A stretch of 64,000 nucleotides of DNA. It comes from Stachybotrys elegans. Its lineage: Eukaryota; Ascomycota; Sordariomycetes; Hypocreales; Stachybotryaceae. Positions 35,264 to 46,979 of the stretch are shown in pieces. The stretch lies in the NCBI GenBank assembly GCA_020746835.1, contig JAGPNK010000008.1, positions 1,116,001 to 1,180,000 on the forward strand. The letters are read 5' to 3'. Positions within the stretch are counted from its first letter, which is position 1, and every line of letters starts with the position of its first letter. Position numbers and translations under genes: made by a program. The notes under the pieces were generated by a model. It was not told where the DNA came from and did not search any database. It saw nothing but the letters and a program-made list of their open reading frames with translations.

Positions 35264-37335
35264 TGCACCGCGTGGGTCGGGCGAGGGAAGGAACCCCGAG
35301 CCGACTCCCAAGACAGGTTGGCCACATTCAGTACCCAGCTGCTAGGTACATGTACACGCTCAATTGAACAAGAAAGTACATATTGTAGAGGTACTTCAGC
35401 TGCCAATGCCCTCCTTCGGACGAAAGAAGTGGCATGACCCGATGTATTTTCTGTGCTCCCTTCCCCAGGCAGGGGGCCAGCATTTTTATTTAAATGCTTA
35501 TTGGTGCTGATTCACGGAGAGTACAAATCGAGAGAGCATGTAAATATAAATCAAGAATAGGGTATTGACAGAAACATGTCAATCTGGCACTTGCGCACAA
35601 CGCCCAACGTGATCTTGTTTGAACGATGCCTTGGCTCCTTCTTTTCTCTCAGGCAAGCAAACGACTGTGCAGTGATAGGGGGAGGAGGAGGAGGATGGAA
35701 AAAGGTGGAGTTGGTTGGAGGTGGGACCTCGAGTCAATTGGAAATCTACTCGGCCCATCAAGGGTACTTGTACCTCGGGGCAACCTCAGCACCTCTCTGC
35801 CATCCATGATTGGGGAATTCTTGGAGAGAGTGAGGAGGGATGGCCACACCACCTTCACAGCCTCTATGCATGAGGTCAGACGTGCTCGGGTGAAAGGCAG
35901 CAGCGTAAGATTTATCAACCCATCCCCCAAGATTTGCCCCGGCAGTGCTCGCAGCCGTACATTAACGCACCCGTGGCAACTTCCGGCAACGCTATTTTGC
36001 ATCTTCCGCATCTTCCCTCCCGCTGGGCCTGTCATTTCCTCATTTCAGCACGGAGACGCGGTAAGCGAGCTGCCCTTATCGACCACGTCCATGCCAATGT
36101 CCCTCATTCCTCATTGATGGTGTCATCAGTCCCCCATCCTGCGCCGCCTGTCCTCCCCCTTTACCTTTACGCCCTGCTTTGACGGGCTCATTCGATGCTG
36201 TCCGCTGAAGAAGGGTAGGCGGGTAGGTTAGGAGGTGCTGACACATGCCCAACAAGCGCCTCAATGAGGATGCTCACCCTTGGTCCTGGATGCTGAATAC
36301 GCCGACCAGGGAGCTGACCATGTTCAAATTTAGATATGTATATCAGAGGCACACAGGGATACTCATTAGTCTGGGTACGAGGACAATCTCGTCTTGTGCA
36401 ATGCTATTGATGATGCTCTGGCATTTTAAACCCTTCTCAATCCCGAAATGACGATACGGCCAACGGCCCGGGCTTCTCGCCATGTGGAGGGCCCTGGTCA
36501 GTGCCACAAACCCCTGTGCTTCCTCACGGACACTGTGCTCCTCTGCCTGCAGAATCGGTACATTCGTTGCCTGTGAGGGCCCCAGGCATTTTGCCGACGA
36601 CAATTGTACACAGTGCCAGGCTTCTCCTGCACGGCTTCTGGCCTCCGGCATATCATAGTCCAACTCGACCCGTCCCGTCAGCTGGCCGACGATGACAATA
36701 TGCACACAACAGTACATACAAGTCATACAAGTAGTGTGTGGCTCGCGGGAGGATGCCCTTTGTCTTGGTGCTGCGAACCACATCTCTGTTGTTCCCGCCG
36801 GCATTGCCCGCAAAACACATACCAGGCCTTTCTCAAAAGTCTCGGGATATGGCAGGCCTCAGTTGACTTGACCGAATCCTTGAAAGGGGACTTGGAGATC
36901 CGCGCCTTATCTTGCCTTGCCCTCTTGCTTCTCCACCGCCTGTCACTGCCTGCGCTTTGGGGAAATTTCGAAGCTGGTTGACGCCACGATGTCATCCGGC
37001 CAGTTGTCCACCAGTCCCTGAATCAAGAAACTGTCTTTGACCACCCTTCCTCCTCTGCCGCACGCCACGCATTGAGTTTCGTCTCTTCCTACACGAGCAC
37101 CCGCCCGTAGCGGGATCGGCCATTGTTAGCACACACCGGGAACCCGAGCGTCTCGGCGCCAAGGGACCAACAAGAGGCCACAGGCCCGCGTTGAGCAGAA
37201 GCACCGATTAATTAGGAGACCCGAACACGACAAAAAGAAATTGACCCCCACTACTCCAAAGAACCAGTGCCCATAGCGACCCAAAGGGACATGCCGGGGT
37301 AAGCTACTGCTCGTCTGCTGGAATGGCATCTGCAT

Positions 37336-37363
37336 ATACATACATACATACATACATACATAC
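37336..37363. repeat. TACA tetranucleotide microsatellite
   Basis: About seven tandem copies of CATA/TACA in the intergenic region. Simple sequence repeat. Confidence 0.8.
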
Positions 37364-39365
37364 GCGCATGGACTGCGCAGCAGCCGCAAGGCTTGTATGG
37401 ACCCGGCATCCCTATCCTCTCGTCCAAACCACGGGAGCAGTGGCTGGCTGTCCAGAATAAATATCTGATGGTGGTTATTAATGTGCCTGGACCCAAGTCC
37501 CAGACACGTGGGGGCGGGTTCTCTGGGCATCATCCATCGTCACCTTGCCGTCCCATGCCATGCCCGGTCTCGACCCTTCTCTATGTCTCACTGCGCCCTG
37601 CATCAAGGGATACACTTGTGTCATTCAAGACGCCGTGGCGAGATGGCGCGGTCTCGCATCGTGAGATATCCCGATGCAAGAGAGAAGGGCCTTGTTGCTC
37701 GCCCGAGGAGCCCTCGCCATGCTCATTTGACCACCCCGAATGGTGTCGATATGCATGCGCCTGCAGCAGTCACACAAGAGGAACACCCCACGATTGGCTG
37801 TGATGTCAGTGCCGTCAGCGACGAACCCAGATAACGCCAAGGTTGCAGCTGGTACCCGTGGCTATTCCAGACAAAGCCATCAAAACCGTGCCGCCACAGC
37901 TCTGCTGAAGTGCGCAGCAAACCCCTCGCTGAGACTGCCAGCGGCAGTTGAATCAGACCCGGTGCCACTTAGCAGCCTTCGGCTGTATCATATCTCCCTT
38001 CCATCCGCATGTGTTCCGCATCTGAGCCAGTGGAGCGTCAAGTCTCACACACCATTAGACCGATACCACCTCACTCGACATGTCTCGCTTATTTCCCGCC
38101 TTGCTCCCCCGACTTTCTCGAAACACAGGGCTTAGATGGCTCGAGTGTGCCAGCAAGATGCGCGCCAGTCCTTTCCCGTGGCCAGTCTCCTGTGTCATGT
38201 TGTGTAGTAGGGTCCTGTGATGTTCGCCCCCCGGATAATCCTTTTGGCTGTAGGATTCAGCCAGATGTCTGGACAGGAGTGTTTTCTCCATCGATTAATC
38301 GGGGAATGCCCAACAGCCCCACAAGCTCGACGCAACTGTCAGCATCCGGCATTCAAGCAGCGCAAGATCATGTGCCGGACAAAGTATGCACGCCGCGGCC
38401 CAAATGCATAATGAGCACCACTCGTTCGTCGGCGACGCTTCCTACACCCCGAGAACAGCGGCCTTATCTCGCAGGTCAGCCAGCCACCAGCTAGTCAGAA
38501 CCTGCCAATGATCGCGACACAGCGCGATACACCTGCCCACTATCCCTATCCCAAGGCACGGCTGATAAACTTTTCCTACAGAACCAGAAGCTTGGCCGAA
38601 AGAGTGAGGCGCTTGGCATTTTCAGCTGTGTCCCAGGACAAGAGGCTTGTCTGATACATGACTTGAGAAATGCACGACCCTTCTATGTGTTCCCATCTCA
38701 GATGCTCTGGATAATCGAGTGTTTTCGGAAAAGTATTGCGATCGACGCATTCTTAGAGCCTCTCCATCCGTCTCTTCCTGCGCCCTCTGATCAGAGCACT
38801 CATGATATGATCAAGGTGGAAATGGTCCTCGAGGGCGGGGCTGAAGGTCAAGAACCTCCCCACTGATGGGTCGGAGTGCAACACTACATGCTGCTCTGCG
38901 GGGCATGGATGCAGGTCTGCCTTGGTTGATGAGCATCCCGCTACCCAATCAGACATCCAGCATGATGACGAAGTATGCTCTGTTGCATGAACGCTCGCCG
39001 GTGGGAGGGGCCGGGCACCAACGAGAAGGCGTCCGCATCATTAATGAACGCGGTGCTGCCATGTGCACTGATGCTGCGAGGCTCGGACGCCAGTGTCGGG
39101 ATTCGCCAAGTCGGCAACGGCCAACTCCGTTTATTCTTATAGGTCATCGAGAGATTCGCTTCCTCGAAGCCACAGATGGACGAGTGGCCGTGACAATGGC
39201 GCAATAGCCGCAGCAGACTATCACAGTCATACCGAGAAAGCTCACCTACTGGCCTGGTGAGACCGTAGTGCTTGGTGCGAGTGGATGCAACGAAATTTCA
39301 TGTTCCTGAATATCTAACCGTACAGTGCTCAACACTCGATCACTATTCAACCATTTCTTCTGCCA

Positions 39366-40385
39366 TCACAGAGTCACGACGATTTTCCTGGCGGAAACAC
39401 CCTCGGCCATGAGATCCAGAGCACTCTGAATACTTTCAAGACCTTGGCCAGCGACCAGAGGTTCCGGCGATGGGACAAATGTTCCCTGTTCGAATGCCTC
39501 GGGCAGATAGTCTTCAAAGATGAATCTCCCGACGTCGTTGTTGAGAATTCCCATTGCCTGCACTTGCTTCATCTGAACCCCCTCCGGGGGAGCAGGAAAC
39601 CTGGGCTGAGTCGTGGCCACGAACTTGACACCCTCTGTCTTGTGCACAACTTCAACGGCCGGCAGAGTCTTGGGGCCGCCGAAAGCGTCAAAGACACCCA
39701 CAAAGTCCTTGCCTTGGAGTGCTCCGACAAGGTCTTGGACAATGCCGGGGCTGCTATAGTCGAAGGCCTGGGCAGCTCCAAGGTTTTTGACATAGTCAAA
39801 GTTCCGGGGCGACGCCGTTGTGAAGACTTCGTATCCAGCTGCCACTGCGAGTTGGATGGCATTGCTGCCCACGCTCGATGCGCCGCCCCATACGAGGACC
39901 GTCTTGCCGTTCGGCCCTTGCTTGGGGTGGGTTGGGAGCTGCAGGTTGAGGAATTCGGCCTGGAAGAGACCGGCTGCAGCCGTGGCCGCGCCCAAGGGTA
40001 CGACGACTGCTCTCTCAAAGGGCATGCTGCCAGGAAGCGGGATGGTCAGATTGGTCCGCAGTATGCAGTACATCTGGAAGGCTTGGTCCGTCGTTCGCCG
40101 CGTGACGAAGCCAGCCGTAGCTCCCACGACACGATCGCCTGGCCTGAAGCGAGTGACGTTGGGGCCGACGGAGACGACCTCTCCAGCCACATCCTCGCCA
40201 AGGATGGCGGGATACTCAAGCGGGTATAAGGCCAGCTGCTGGAGCTTCTTGTCTATTGGGTTCATGGCGATGGCATGGTTCCTGATGAGGATCTCGTCGT
40301 CGCCTGGGACACCCATCGGAGCGGGCTTGATCTCAAAGGGCCAAGCCTTGGGGCTGGTGATCCAAGCTGCCATGTTGGAGGACAT
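39366..40385 (-). CDS. Medium-chain dehydrogenase/reductase, toxD-like enoyl reductase type
   Basis: NAD(P)H-dependent oxidoreductase without an evident zinc site; substrate unknown. The 339-aa intronless frame starts at 40385, about 135 bp downstream of a TATA box (40519-40530 read on minus). The GroES-like part carries IAMNPIDKKLQ and EYPAILGEDVAGEVVSVG. The Rossmann part shows VLVWGGASSVGSNAIQLAVA, a glycine-rich nucleotide-binding loop, then AAQAFDYSSPGIVQDLVGAL. The family includes stand-alone trans-acting enoyl reductases of polyketide pathways, but no polyketide synthase is present here. It lies 8 kb from the mycosporine cluster, so a link is not supported. An ATG 12 nt further in is an alternative start. 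Confidence 0.88.
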   Translation of the reverse strand: MSSNMAAWITSPKAWPFEIKPAPMGVPGDDEILIRNHAIAMNPIDKKLQQLALYPLEYPAILGEDVAGEVVSVGPNVTRFRPGDRVVGATAGFVTRRTTDQAFQMYCILRTNLTIPLPGSMPFERAVVVPLGAATAAAGLFQAEFLNLQLPTHPKQGPNGKTVLVWGGASSVGSNAIQLAVAAGYEVFTTASPRNFDYVKNLGAAQAFDYSSPGIVQDLVGALQGKDFVGVFDAFGGPKTLPAVEVVHKTEGVKFVATTQPRFPAPPEGVQMKQVQAMGILNNDVGRFIFEDYLPEAFEQGTFVPSPEPLVAGQGLESIQSALDLMAEGVSARKIVVTL

Positions 40386-41269
40386 TGTGATATGATGGGA
40401 TGTATATGTCTTGTATAAGAAGGATAGCGGGTGTAGCTGAGCGTTGAAGCAGCGGACTCTGCGATACATGTAAGAGCGATGACAGAACAATAGGAACAGC
40501 ACAGAGAGCATCCAGCAGGCTTTTTATATTCGTCACGAAGAAGTACATTGTATCACTTCGTCGCAGATATCCAAGCCCTCGCCGATTGTGATGCCTCTCC
40601 TCCGTCCGTAACTCCGGTTTGTAATCTCCTAAACTCAGGAACGCGCAAGGCTAACCCAGAAGAGATATTGTACGGCCATGGCTCGCTAGGGCCGTCCCGT
40701 AGACCCTTACTCATACCCTTTTTTGGTCCCCTTTGTTGCTCATCATGATCCCACTATTGCAGCCTGGAACTCTGTGGGCTTCGCTGCCGTATGGAGCTCC
40801 GTTGCGGCCGCGTGGGAGCGATGCAGGCGCGGATGGATCGGGAAGGGGATTTGCTGCGCAACGCTAACGGCGAGCGGCTAGTGCTTTAAACGTGTGGAAC
40901 GGTAGACGGACGCGTGGAATTGACTTCTGGAGTGCGGATGGCGGGTGGCTCAAGCAGTCGGTCGTAGTACAGATGTGAACTGCCAAGGGTATGTATGAGG
41001 TGTAGTTGGTTGGAGGTCAAATAACAGAAAATCCCATTTATGTAGAATCGTCTCAATCTGAAGAATAGCCTGCTCTTGGCATGTGGCAAGAATATTAAAA
41101 TGTTTAATGCTACAGTTGTCCAACGCCGTAATGATACAAACCCGTACCCGTACTGCCGTGTTGGGTCTAATCCGCTATCCTTTCCGTGAGGGGCCCTTTG
41201 CCCAAGATTGAATGCCGAGAAACATGAGAAAACAGAGAACATGAGTCGTCTTCCGCCGGTTTACTATAA
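40386..41269. other. Intergenic region upstream of the reductase
   Basis: Contains the reductase promoter (TATAAA-like, near 40519-40530) and the 3' region of the GT32 gene. No gene seen. Confidence 0.5.
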
Positions 41270-42271
41270 TCAACAGTCCTTGATCTCGTCATGCTGGGCC
41301 ACCTCCTGATACCGCGCGGAGCGGCGTCTCGAGGAGAGGAAGCGGCAGAGGAGTAGGGAGGTGACGGCGACGGCGGTGACGCCAAGAACGCTGACGAAGA
41401 GCGTGTAGTTCTTGCCAATAGTAAGGAGGATGGCGGCGTCCCAGCTGTGCCAGCTGCTGGCGCCACCGTGGGCGAAGATGGGCGTGACAATCTTGCCGCG
41501 CAGCATATGGGGCTTCATGTCGCCCGTCTCGTCAGCGAGGATGTGGACGGGGCTCTCGGGGGATCCGGCCAGGAGGCTGCGGACGTAGGCCATCCACATG
41601 TTGGTGTAGAACATGCAGCCGGTGCTCAGCATGTTCTCGACGTAAGGGATGCGGATGAAGATGCCCCAGAACATGTCGTGGCTGGGGACGGCCTCGAGGA
41701 CGCTGCCGAGGAAGGGGTGGCCGGGCTGGGCGGCGATGAAGGCGTTGTTGACACCGGCCGGGTGGGCGCCAGGGCTGACAAAGGGCAGCTTGAGGAGCGA
41801 AGTAGAGTCGAGGGCGACAAGGCAGGAGACGTCGAGGTCGAGGTAGACGCCGCCAAACTTGTGCAGCAGGGCGTAGCGGAGGACATTGGCGCGCTGGATG
41901 TTCTGGTGGTAGCCCTTGTAGTGGGGGAGGATGTCCGGGTAGTTGTCGGCGAGGAATTGGTCGGCCGTCTCGTCAGTCCAGATCTCGTACTTCCAGTCCT
42001 TGTGGAGGTCGCGGCAGGACTTGAGGGCGTCGTCGTACTTGCTCAGCTCAGCATCTCCGAGGACAACATAGTGCAGGATCTTGGGGACGACGACGGGGCC
42101 ATCGATGGTCTCGGGGTAGCGGTAGAGCAGGTCTGGGTGCGTGCGGACGAGAGAGTGGAAGGTGGCGTAGGTGCGGACGACCTCGAAGAGCTGGAGGATG
42201 TGCTGCATAAAGAAGAGCACCGTGGCCACGGCGCCAAAGACCAGGAGGAGCTTGAGTGTTCCAGGCCTCAT
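41270..42271 (-). CDS. GT32-family glycosyltransferase (Sur1/Csg1/Och1-like), Golgi membrane
   Basis: Type II membrane glycosyltransferase, 333 aa, single exon. An N-terminal helix (about 7-25, KLLLVFGAVATVLFFMQHIL) anchors the enzyme. The catalytic domain begins PKILHYVVLGD (about 63) and carries the DXD motif in FGGVYLDLDVSC (145-147) within the typical ANVLRYALLHKFGG context. A second hydrophobic helix near 285-310 and an Arg-rich tail follow. In yeasts this family includes the mannosylation of inositol phosphorylceramide (Sur1/Csg1) and Och1 mannosyltransferases. The short length and C-terminal helix resemble the sphingolipid branch more, without proof. Head-to-head with a GT64 gene 1.3 kb away. 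Confidence 0.9.
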   Translation of the reverse strand: MRPGTLKLLLVFGAVATVLFFMQHILQLFEVVRTYATFHSLVRTHPDLLYRYPETIDGPVVVPKILHYVVLGDAELSKYDDALKSCRDLHKDWKYEIWTDETADQFLADNYPDILPHYKGYHQNIQRANVLRYALLHKFGGVYLDLDVSCLVALDSTSLLKLPFVSPGAHPAGVNNAFIAAQPGHPFLGSVLEAVPSHDMFWGIFIRIPYVENMLSTGCMFYTNMWMAYVRSLLAGSPESPVHILADETGDMKPHMLRGKIVTPIFAHGGASSWHSWDAAILLTIGKNYTLFVSVLGVTAVAVTSLLLCRFLSSRRRSARYQEVAQHDEIKDC

Positions 42272-43574
42272 CTTGTCACTCTTTTTGTCTAACCGGGAGA
42301 AATTATTTCTATCGGGTTTTGTCTTTTGTCGTCTTGTGGTTTATTGTCCGTGTTGCATCGGCAGCTAGGCACGCGGGAAGATGGCGATGAAGAGAATATG
42401 AAAGAAAACGGAAATGCGGACGCGAATGATCAGGCGGAAATGAAGAAGGGGGGTGGGACAAGCCGAGGAGCAGAGGTAACGGATGGAAAAGAAGGCAACG
42501 GGAGTCAGAAGGGGCGTGGTGGTGCAGCAAAGAACGAGTCGAAACAACGGGAGGCGAGATTAGATTAGGCCGGGTAAAGGGGGGAGGGGCGGCAGAGCGT
42601 GATTGACATGCGACGACAACCAACAGTAAAAAAAAATTTAGGGGGAAGCGGACAGTAGCACCGCCCGCCTCATCAGCGAGTGAAAGTATCGCCATGACAG
42701 CCCATGCAGCCCCAAGCTAGCGCCATTCCATGCTAACGTGGGGCAGCAGCAGGATGGAGGTACCCGGTAGCTGAGCGAAGGCAGCAGCCAGGAAGAGGTA
42801 CCCATGTGGACCGGGGCTCCCCATCCTCCGCCGCTAACATGAGAGAGCAGCGCGGATTTTCATCATGCCAAGGCACTGCCTACCAAGTCCGCCCACTGGG
42901 AGACATGGTGGCTGTTGGGCTTGCCGTCCAGCGCGCCTCCTCTAGGCCTAGGCTGCTTCCGGCTGCATTAGTATCGCTGAAGGACTGCGCAGGTCAGCAT
43001 CATCCTTCTCGTCAGCCGCGTGGCCTGCACACGCATCCACGGGCTATATTTGCATTCCTCCGCGCAATCATTTACGCAGTACGCAGAACGGAGAGAGGTA
43101 CTGTCATTCCCCACATGAAACGAGCGAGCTCAAAAGAAGCGAGCGAGGAGCGCGAGATTGGCAAGCCAGCAATATGCCCTACTTGGTATGTAGGTATGGG
43201 GGGTGCGTACTGCGTATTTGCCGTAGACCCTGGCTCCATCCCTTGTGCCACCCTGTCGATTTCCGCTCTTCCCTCCAAGTTCGGTCGGCATTGGGTGTCA
43301 GCTTTAATCCCGTCTGCCAAGAATATCTTTATTCTCTATTTTTTTTCTTGTCTTTTTTTAATTGGATCCCTGGATGACTGGCTGGCCCTCTATCGATAGG
43401 GGGCGGATAAGCTAGAATTAGGTTTCTGCCAAACTCATCATTACCTACCTACCACCTGGCAATCTGGACTCGACCTGTGTTGCCGTCGCACACGAGCTTC
43501 GAGGAACCACGAGGATTTTTGGATTTTGGTCTTTTGTATGACGGGCGATACCCCGTCGCAACCGCCCGCCCCCG
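42272..43574. promoter_or_regulatory. Divergent region between GT32 and GT64 genes
   Basis: A 1.3-kb intergenic region upstream of both glycosyltransferase genes. It includes GA- and CT-rich stretches near the GT32 start and a T-rich tract near 43330-43360. No gene seen. Confidence 0.5.
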
Positions 43575-44643
43575 ATGCGTCCCCTCAAGAGGGCCCTCTT
43601 TATGGCGGCCACTTTCATCTCAACGCTCCTACTCTGGTCCATGCTGGAAAGCTTTAGCACTGGATTCAAGGCCTCCCCGTCGGCCGTCCAGGTCGGCAAC
43701 TCGCACAAGCAGAAGCTGCGGCCATGCGGCGGTGAGATGTTGGATACATGGAAGAGTATCAAGGCCGCCCGCAAGGACATGATTGAGGACAAGTTCACGT
43801 AGGCGCCCCCTCCCCCCTCCTTGCATCTCCCTCCATCTAACATACATGCCTGTTCGCAGCATCGCCATCTCAACATACCACCGCCCCAAGGAGCTCAACC
43901 GCGTGCTCAAGACGCTCCTCTCGGCGCGCATACCCTCGCTTCTCGACATCGTCGTCATCTGGAAGAACTTTGACGAGCAGGAACCCCCGAACTTCACCTC
44001 CGAGTACGGCGTCAACGTGAGGTACCACAAGCCAGGCCAGAACAGCCTCAACGACAAGCTCTGGCCGGACCCCGAGTACCGCACGGCGGGCATCCTGCTG
44101 TCGGACGACGACGTCTACTACCAGCCGGGGGACCTCGAATTCGTGTTCCAGACGTGGCGCAAGATGGGCCAGGACCGCATCACGGGCGCGCTATCGCGTT
44201 GCGCCTCGCCCGACGGCCAGGGCTGGTGGCGGTACAGCAAGTGCGAGTGGCTCAACGCCGGCTACTCGCTCATCCTGACCAACCTGGCCTTTGCGCACGT
44301 CGGCTTCCTCGACTACTACTGGTCCAACGACACGGCCATCTCCAATATTCGCGAGATGGTCGACAAGAACTTCAACTGCGAGGACATTGCCATCAACTAC
44401 GCCGCCGCCATGCTCACGGGCAACGGCCCGCTGCTCGTCCGCGGCCACGACCAGTACGTCAACCTGGACCCTTCGACGGGCATCAGCCAGCAGGGCGGGC
44501 ACATCGATGCGCGCAGCAAGTGCCTCAACGACTTTGCCAAGGCCTACGACTGCATGCCCCTCGTCACCGAGGAGGGCCGCGTCGAGCGCGGGTACCGCCA
44601 CAACCTATGGTACAAATCCATGTGGGATCGTTTTATGAATTGA
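43575..44643 (+). CDS. GT64-family (exostosin-like) glycosyltransferase
   Basis: Type II membrane enzyme, likely Golgi, with an EXTL2-like catalytic domain. Two exons, 43575-43798 and 43860-44643, with a 61-bp intron (GTAGGC donor) join in phase to 335 aa. The N-terminal helix (about 6-24, RALFMAATFISTLLLWSML) is followed by a stem. The catalytic part begins IAISTYHRPKELNRVLKTLL (about 76) and holds the DXD motif in GILLSDDDVYYQPGDLEFVF. Late conserved elements are NCEDIAINYAAA and WDRFMN at the C-terminus. Animal homologues act in heparan sulfate synthesis; the fungal acceptor is unknown. Confidence 0.88.
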
Positions 44644-45134
44644 TAAAAGGCGCAACACTCTGTTCGTTTCTTGTATTACCACCAACTACTGCCTGTGTCA
44701 TTGTAACGAAGCTCGGCGCCAAGAGGGAACGGTATTGGATGGGTAATGTAATGGATCATGGGTTCCTATCATGTGTTATTCTATGGGTAGTTTGGTATGC
44801 GCCCGCTTGTTGGTCGGCCGGCTTTCTGGGGCGCTGCAACAAAGCAGTTTGTATCCGTACATGGTCGAATTGATGCAAGTTTGGACATCGGCGCAAGGCT
44901 AACCGACTTGGGCTAGCGCGCGTCTTGTGAAAGTGATGCGAGGTGATGCGAGGTGATGCGTATCCACAAGATTAGATGCTGATGCTGATGATAGGCTTCT
45001 TCTGCCTAGGCATCTCCGGCCATTTCTCTCTTCTCATCAGTAGCCCGCCTCTTTTCTATTTTGGTAGAAACCACATCCGTATTGTCCAGGCCGCGCTTGA
45101 TTCTCGACATCCCCTAGGCACCCATTGGCTAGCC
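44644..45134. other. Intergenic region with small tandem repeat
   Basis: Lies between the GT64 gene and the first Zn2Cys6 regulator. A GTGATGCGAG-type tandem repeat, about three copies, lies at 44934-44961. No gene seen. Confidence 0.5.
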
Positions 45135-46878
45135 ATGGTCTATCTGGGCCCATCCCGGGGCTGTATGTCCTGCAAGAAGAGGAGGAAGAAGGTATATGTC
45201 GTCATGCCACCCTGGATAATTACTCCGCTAATGATACGGATATAGTGCGATGAAACCCGCCCTGTAAGTAGCCCGGATTATTCCATGCCGACAGGATGCA
45301 GGGCTGATGTAGGTGCAGTCATGTCTACGATGCATCAAGAGTAAGCGTACGTGCGGCGGCTATGAAGCGAGTTCTCTCGATGCCTTTCGGCAGCACGATA
45401 TCGGCGATGACGGTGCTTCTACTTTAAAGTCCATCGCCAGAAAATGCTCCCTGCCGAGGAACCCTCCCGCGCCAGAACATGGCTACTTGACGGCAGATGC
45501 GTTACCTCATGGCATCACGCAAGATGAGAGCAATATGTTCGGCCTGCGGGCCTTTCTATATGATTTCTGCATCCTCCCAAGCCACGACAACATGTCCCGA
45601 GGGTTCCTCTCCACCCTCGAGGTTACGGTCCGCCAGCTCGGCCCCAAGTCTGATCTTGCCAGGGCATGCCAGGCCGTGTCTTTCTTGTGTGGAGGGAAGA
45701 TGCAAAACCGCAAGATGTTTATCGACAAAGCCGAGCGCTTCTACCAAGAGCTCCTTGGTTCTGTGGCCAAGGCCATCGACTCTCCAGTGTTGGCACGGGC
45801 GCCAGAGGTGAAGTTGATGGTGATTCTGCTAGGGATGCATCAGGTCTGTACAGCAACCGGGTTGGCGAATGTTGAGGGCTTTGATTTCGGCTTACACGAT
45901 GTAGATGGTGACGGCGGACGAAGATAATCATGCGAATTACGATATCCACTCGAGAGGGCTGGCAGCATTGTGGAATATCCGCCACACGCCTTTTGATCTA
46001 CTGAGAGGCTCGGTTTCTGGGCGGTTCGGAAAGGTAGAGTTCGATGCATTACAACTAGTAAGTTCAAGCTGACGCTGGCAGCGTGTTGGAGTGTTTTCAA
46101 TCCCTGGTGTAGGACACAAGCATGAACTGGACGACCTGATACTGGATCTGAGCTCCCTGGGCGATCGATTTGAAACATACTCCAGCACGGAGGATCTACC
46201 TCGACTACAGATGGATGCCACGGCTCTCGATGACGTGTTTCAACGGTGGGAGGAGTCGCGAGATCCAGCCTTTAAACCCACTCTGGCCGGCAACGTCCCG
46301 ACCGGGGAAGACGTCGGTGCAGCTGACGTGGGCCTGTGGCCAGGACGAGTCGACACTTACACAGACCTCTACATAGCCGGAGTGTGGAATATCTTTCGCA
46401 TGGCACGGCTGGTTCTCCTGAGCATCATTTCCAGCATAAGCCACATGCTAGACGGGTCGAGCCTGGATACCGGGAAGGCTCTGACAGCCAACCGCCTTGC
46501 TGAGGAGATGATTGCTTCGATTCCATACCACCTGGTGGAGAATCTTCCCGTCTTTGTCGGTCGCCTCAACACCAGTGCAGGACTGACGGAGACAGGCAAA
46601 TTCATAGGGGGTCTGCTGCTGATACACCCGCTCTATGTGACCATGAACCTGGAGGTTGTGGCGAAGAGCCAGCGGAGATACTTGCGGAGCTGTTTAGCAT
46701 GGATTGGCTCGAGCATGCCCTTTGGACAGGCGGCGAGGCTATCCCGGGTAAGCAGGTCGTTCCTGTCCTTGACGTACACGGAGACTAACGTGTGTCTTTC
46801 CTCTTGTAGATGGACAGGATTGAGCGGCGATGCCTGGAGAGTGACTACATGGTATTACTCTCAGGCTTCTTATTGTAA
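45135..46878 (+). CDS. Zn2Cys6 transcription factor with fungal-specific C-terminal region
   Basis: Predicted nuclear DNA-binding regulator. Six exons, 45135-45191, 45246-45263, 45319-45843, 45905-46033, 46082-46747 and 46810-46878, join in phase to 487 aa. The zinc cluster is split over the first three exons; exon 2 is only 18 nt (CDETRP). The joined motif is C10-x2-C13-x6-C20-x6-C27-x2-C30-x6-C37, a perfect Zn2Cys6. The rest resembles fungal regulators of the Fungal_trans_2 type, with conserved-looking LARACQAVSFLCGGK and LLLIHPLYVTMN blocks. Exon 4 could also end at 46057 using a 24-nt intron, but the 48-nt intron (donor GTAGAG, 46034-46081) keeps the frame and has normal length. Target genes are unknown. 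Confidence 0.85.
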
Positions 46879-46905
46879 AAATCACCCATCCGTCATCATG
46901 AAATG

Positions 46906-46979
46906 GGTTCCGTGGTCTAGCTGGTTATGGCATCTCGTTAACACCGAGAAGGTCCCCGGTTCGAGCCCGGGCGGAATCA
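46906..46979 (+). tRNA. tRNA-Val (anticodon AAC)
   Basis: A complete 74-nt cloverleaf without intron: acceptor stem GGTTCCG/CGGAATC (one G-U pair), D-arm GGTCTAGCTGGTTATGGC, anticodon stem TCTCG/CGAGA with loop TTAACAC (anticodon AAC), and T-arm CCCGG-TTCGAGC-CCGGG. The discriminator is A; CCA is not encoded, as usual in eukaryotes. It begins 27 bp after the stop codon of the upstream transcription factor, on the same strand. Confidence 0.95.

Larger units (their letters stand above)
34414..39365. other. 5-kb gene-poor region
   Basis: No gene with recognisable domains is seen. The stretch 34414-35200 probably includes the upstream region of the five-exon gene. An inverted repeat GTACGGAGTAC/GTACTCCGTAC lies at 35213-35263 and a TACA microsatellite near 37336-37363. 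Open frames elsewhere look random. Confidence 0.45.

Noticed and set aside
37336..37363. Possible CRISPR-like array
   Set aside because: Simple TACA microsatellite in a eukaryotic genome; no spacers.
41447..42292. 281-codon plus-strand frame
   Set aside because: Shadow of the GT32 gene, Val/Asp/Glu/Gly-rich as expected for an antisense frame.
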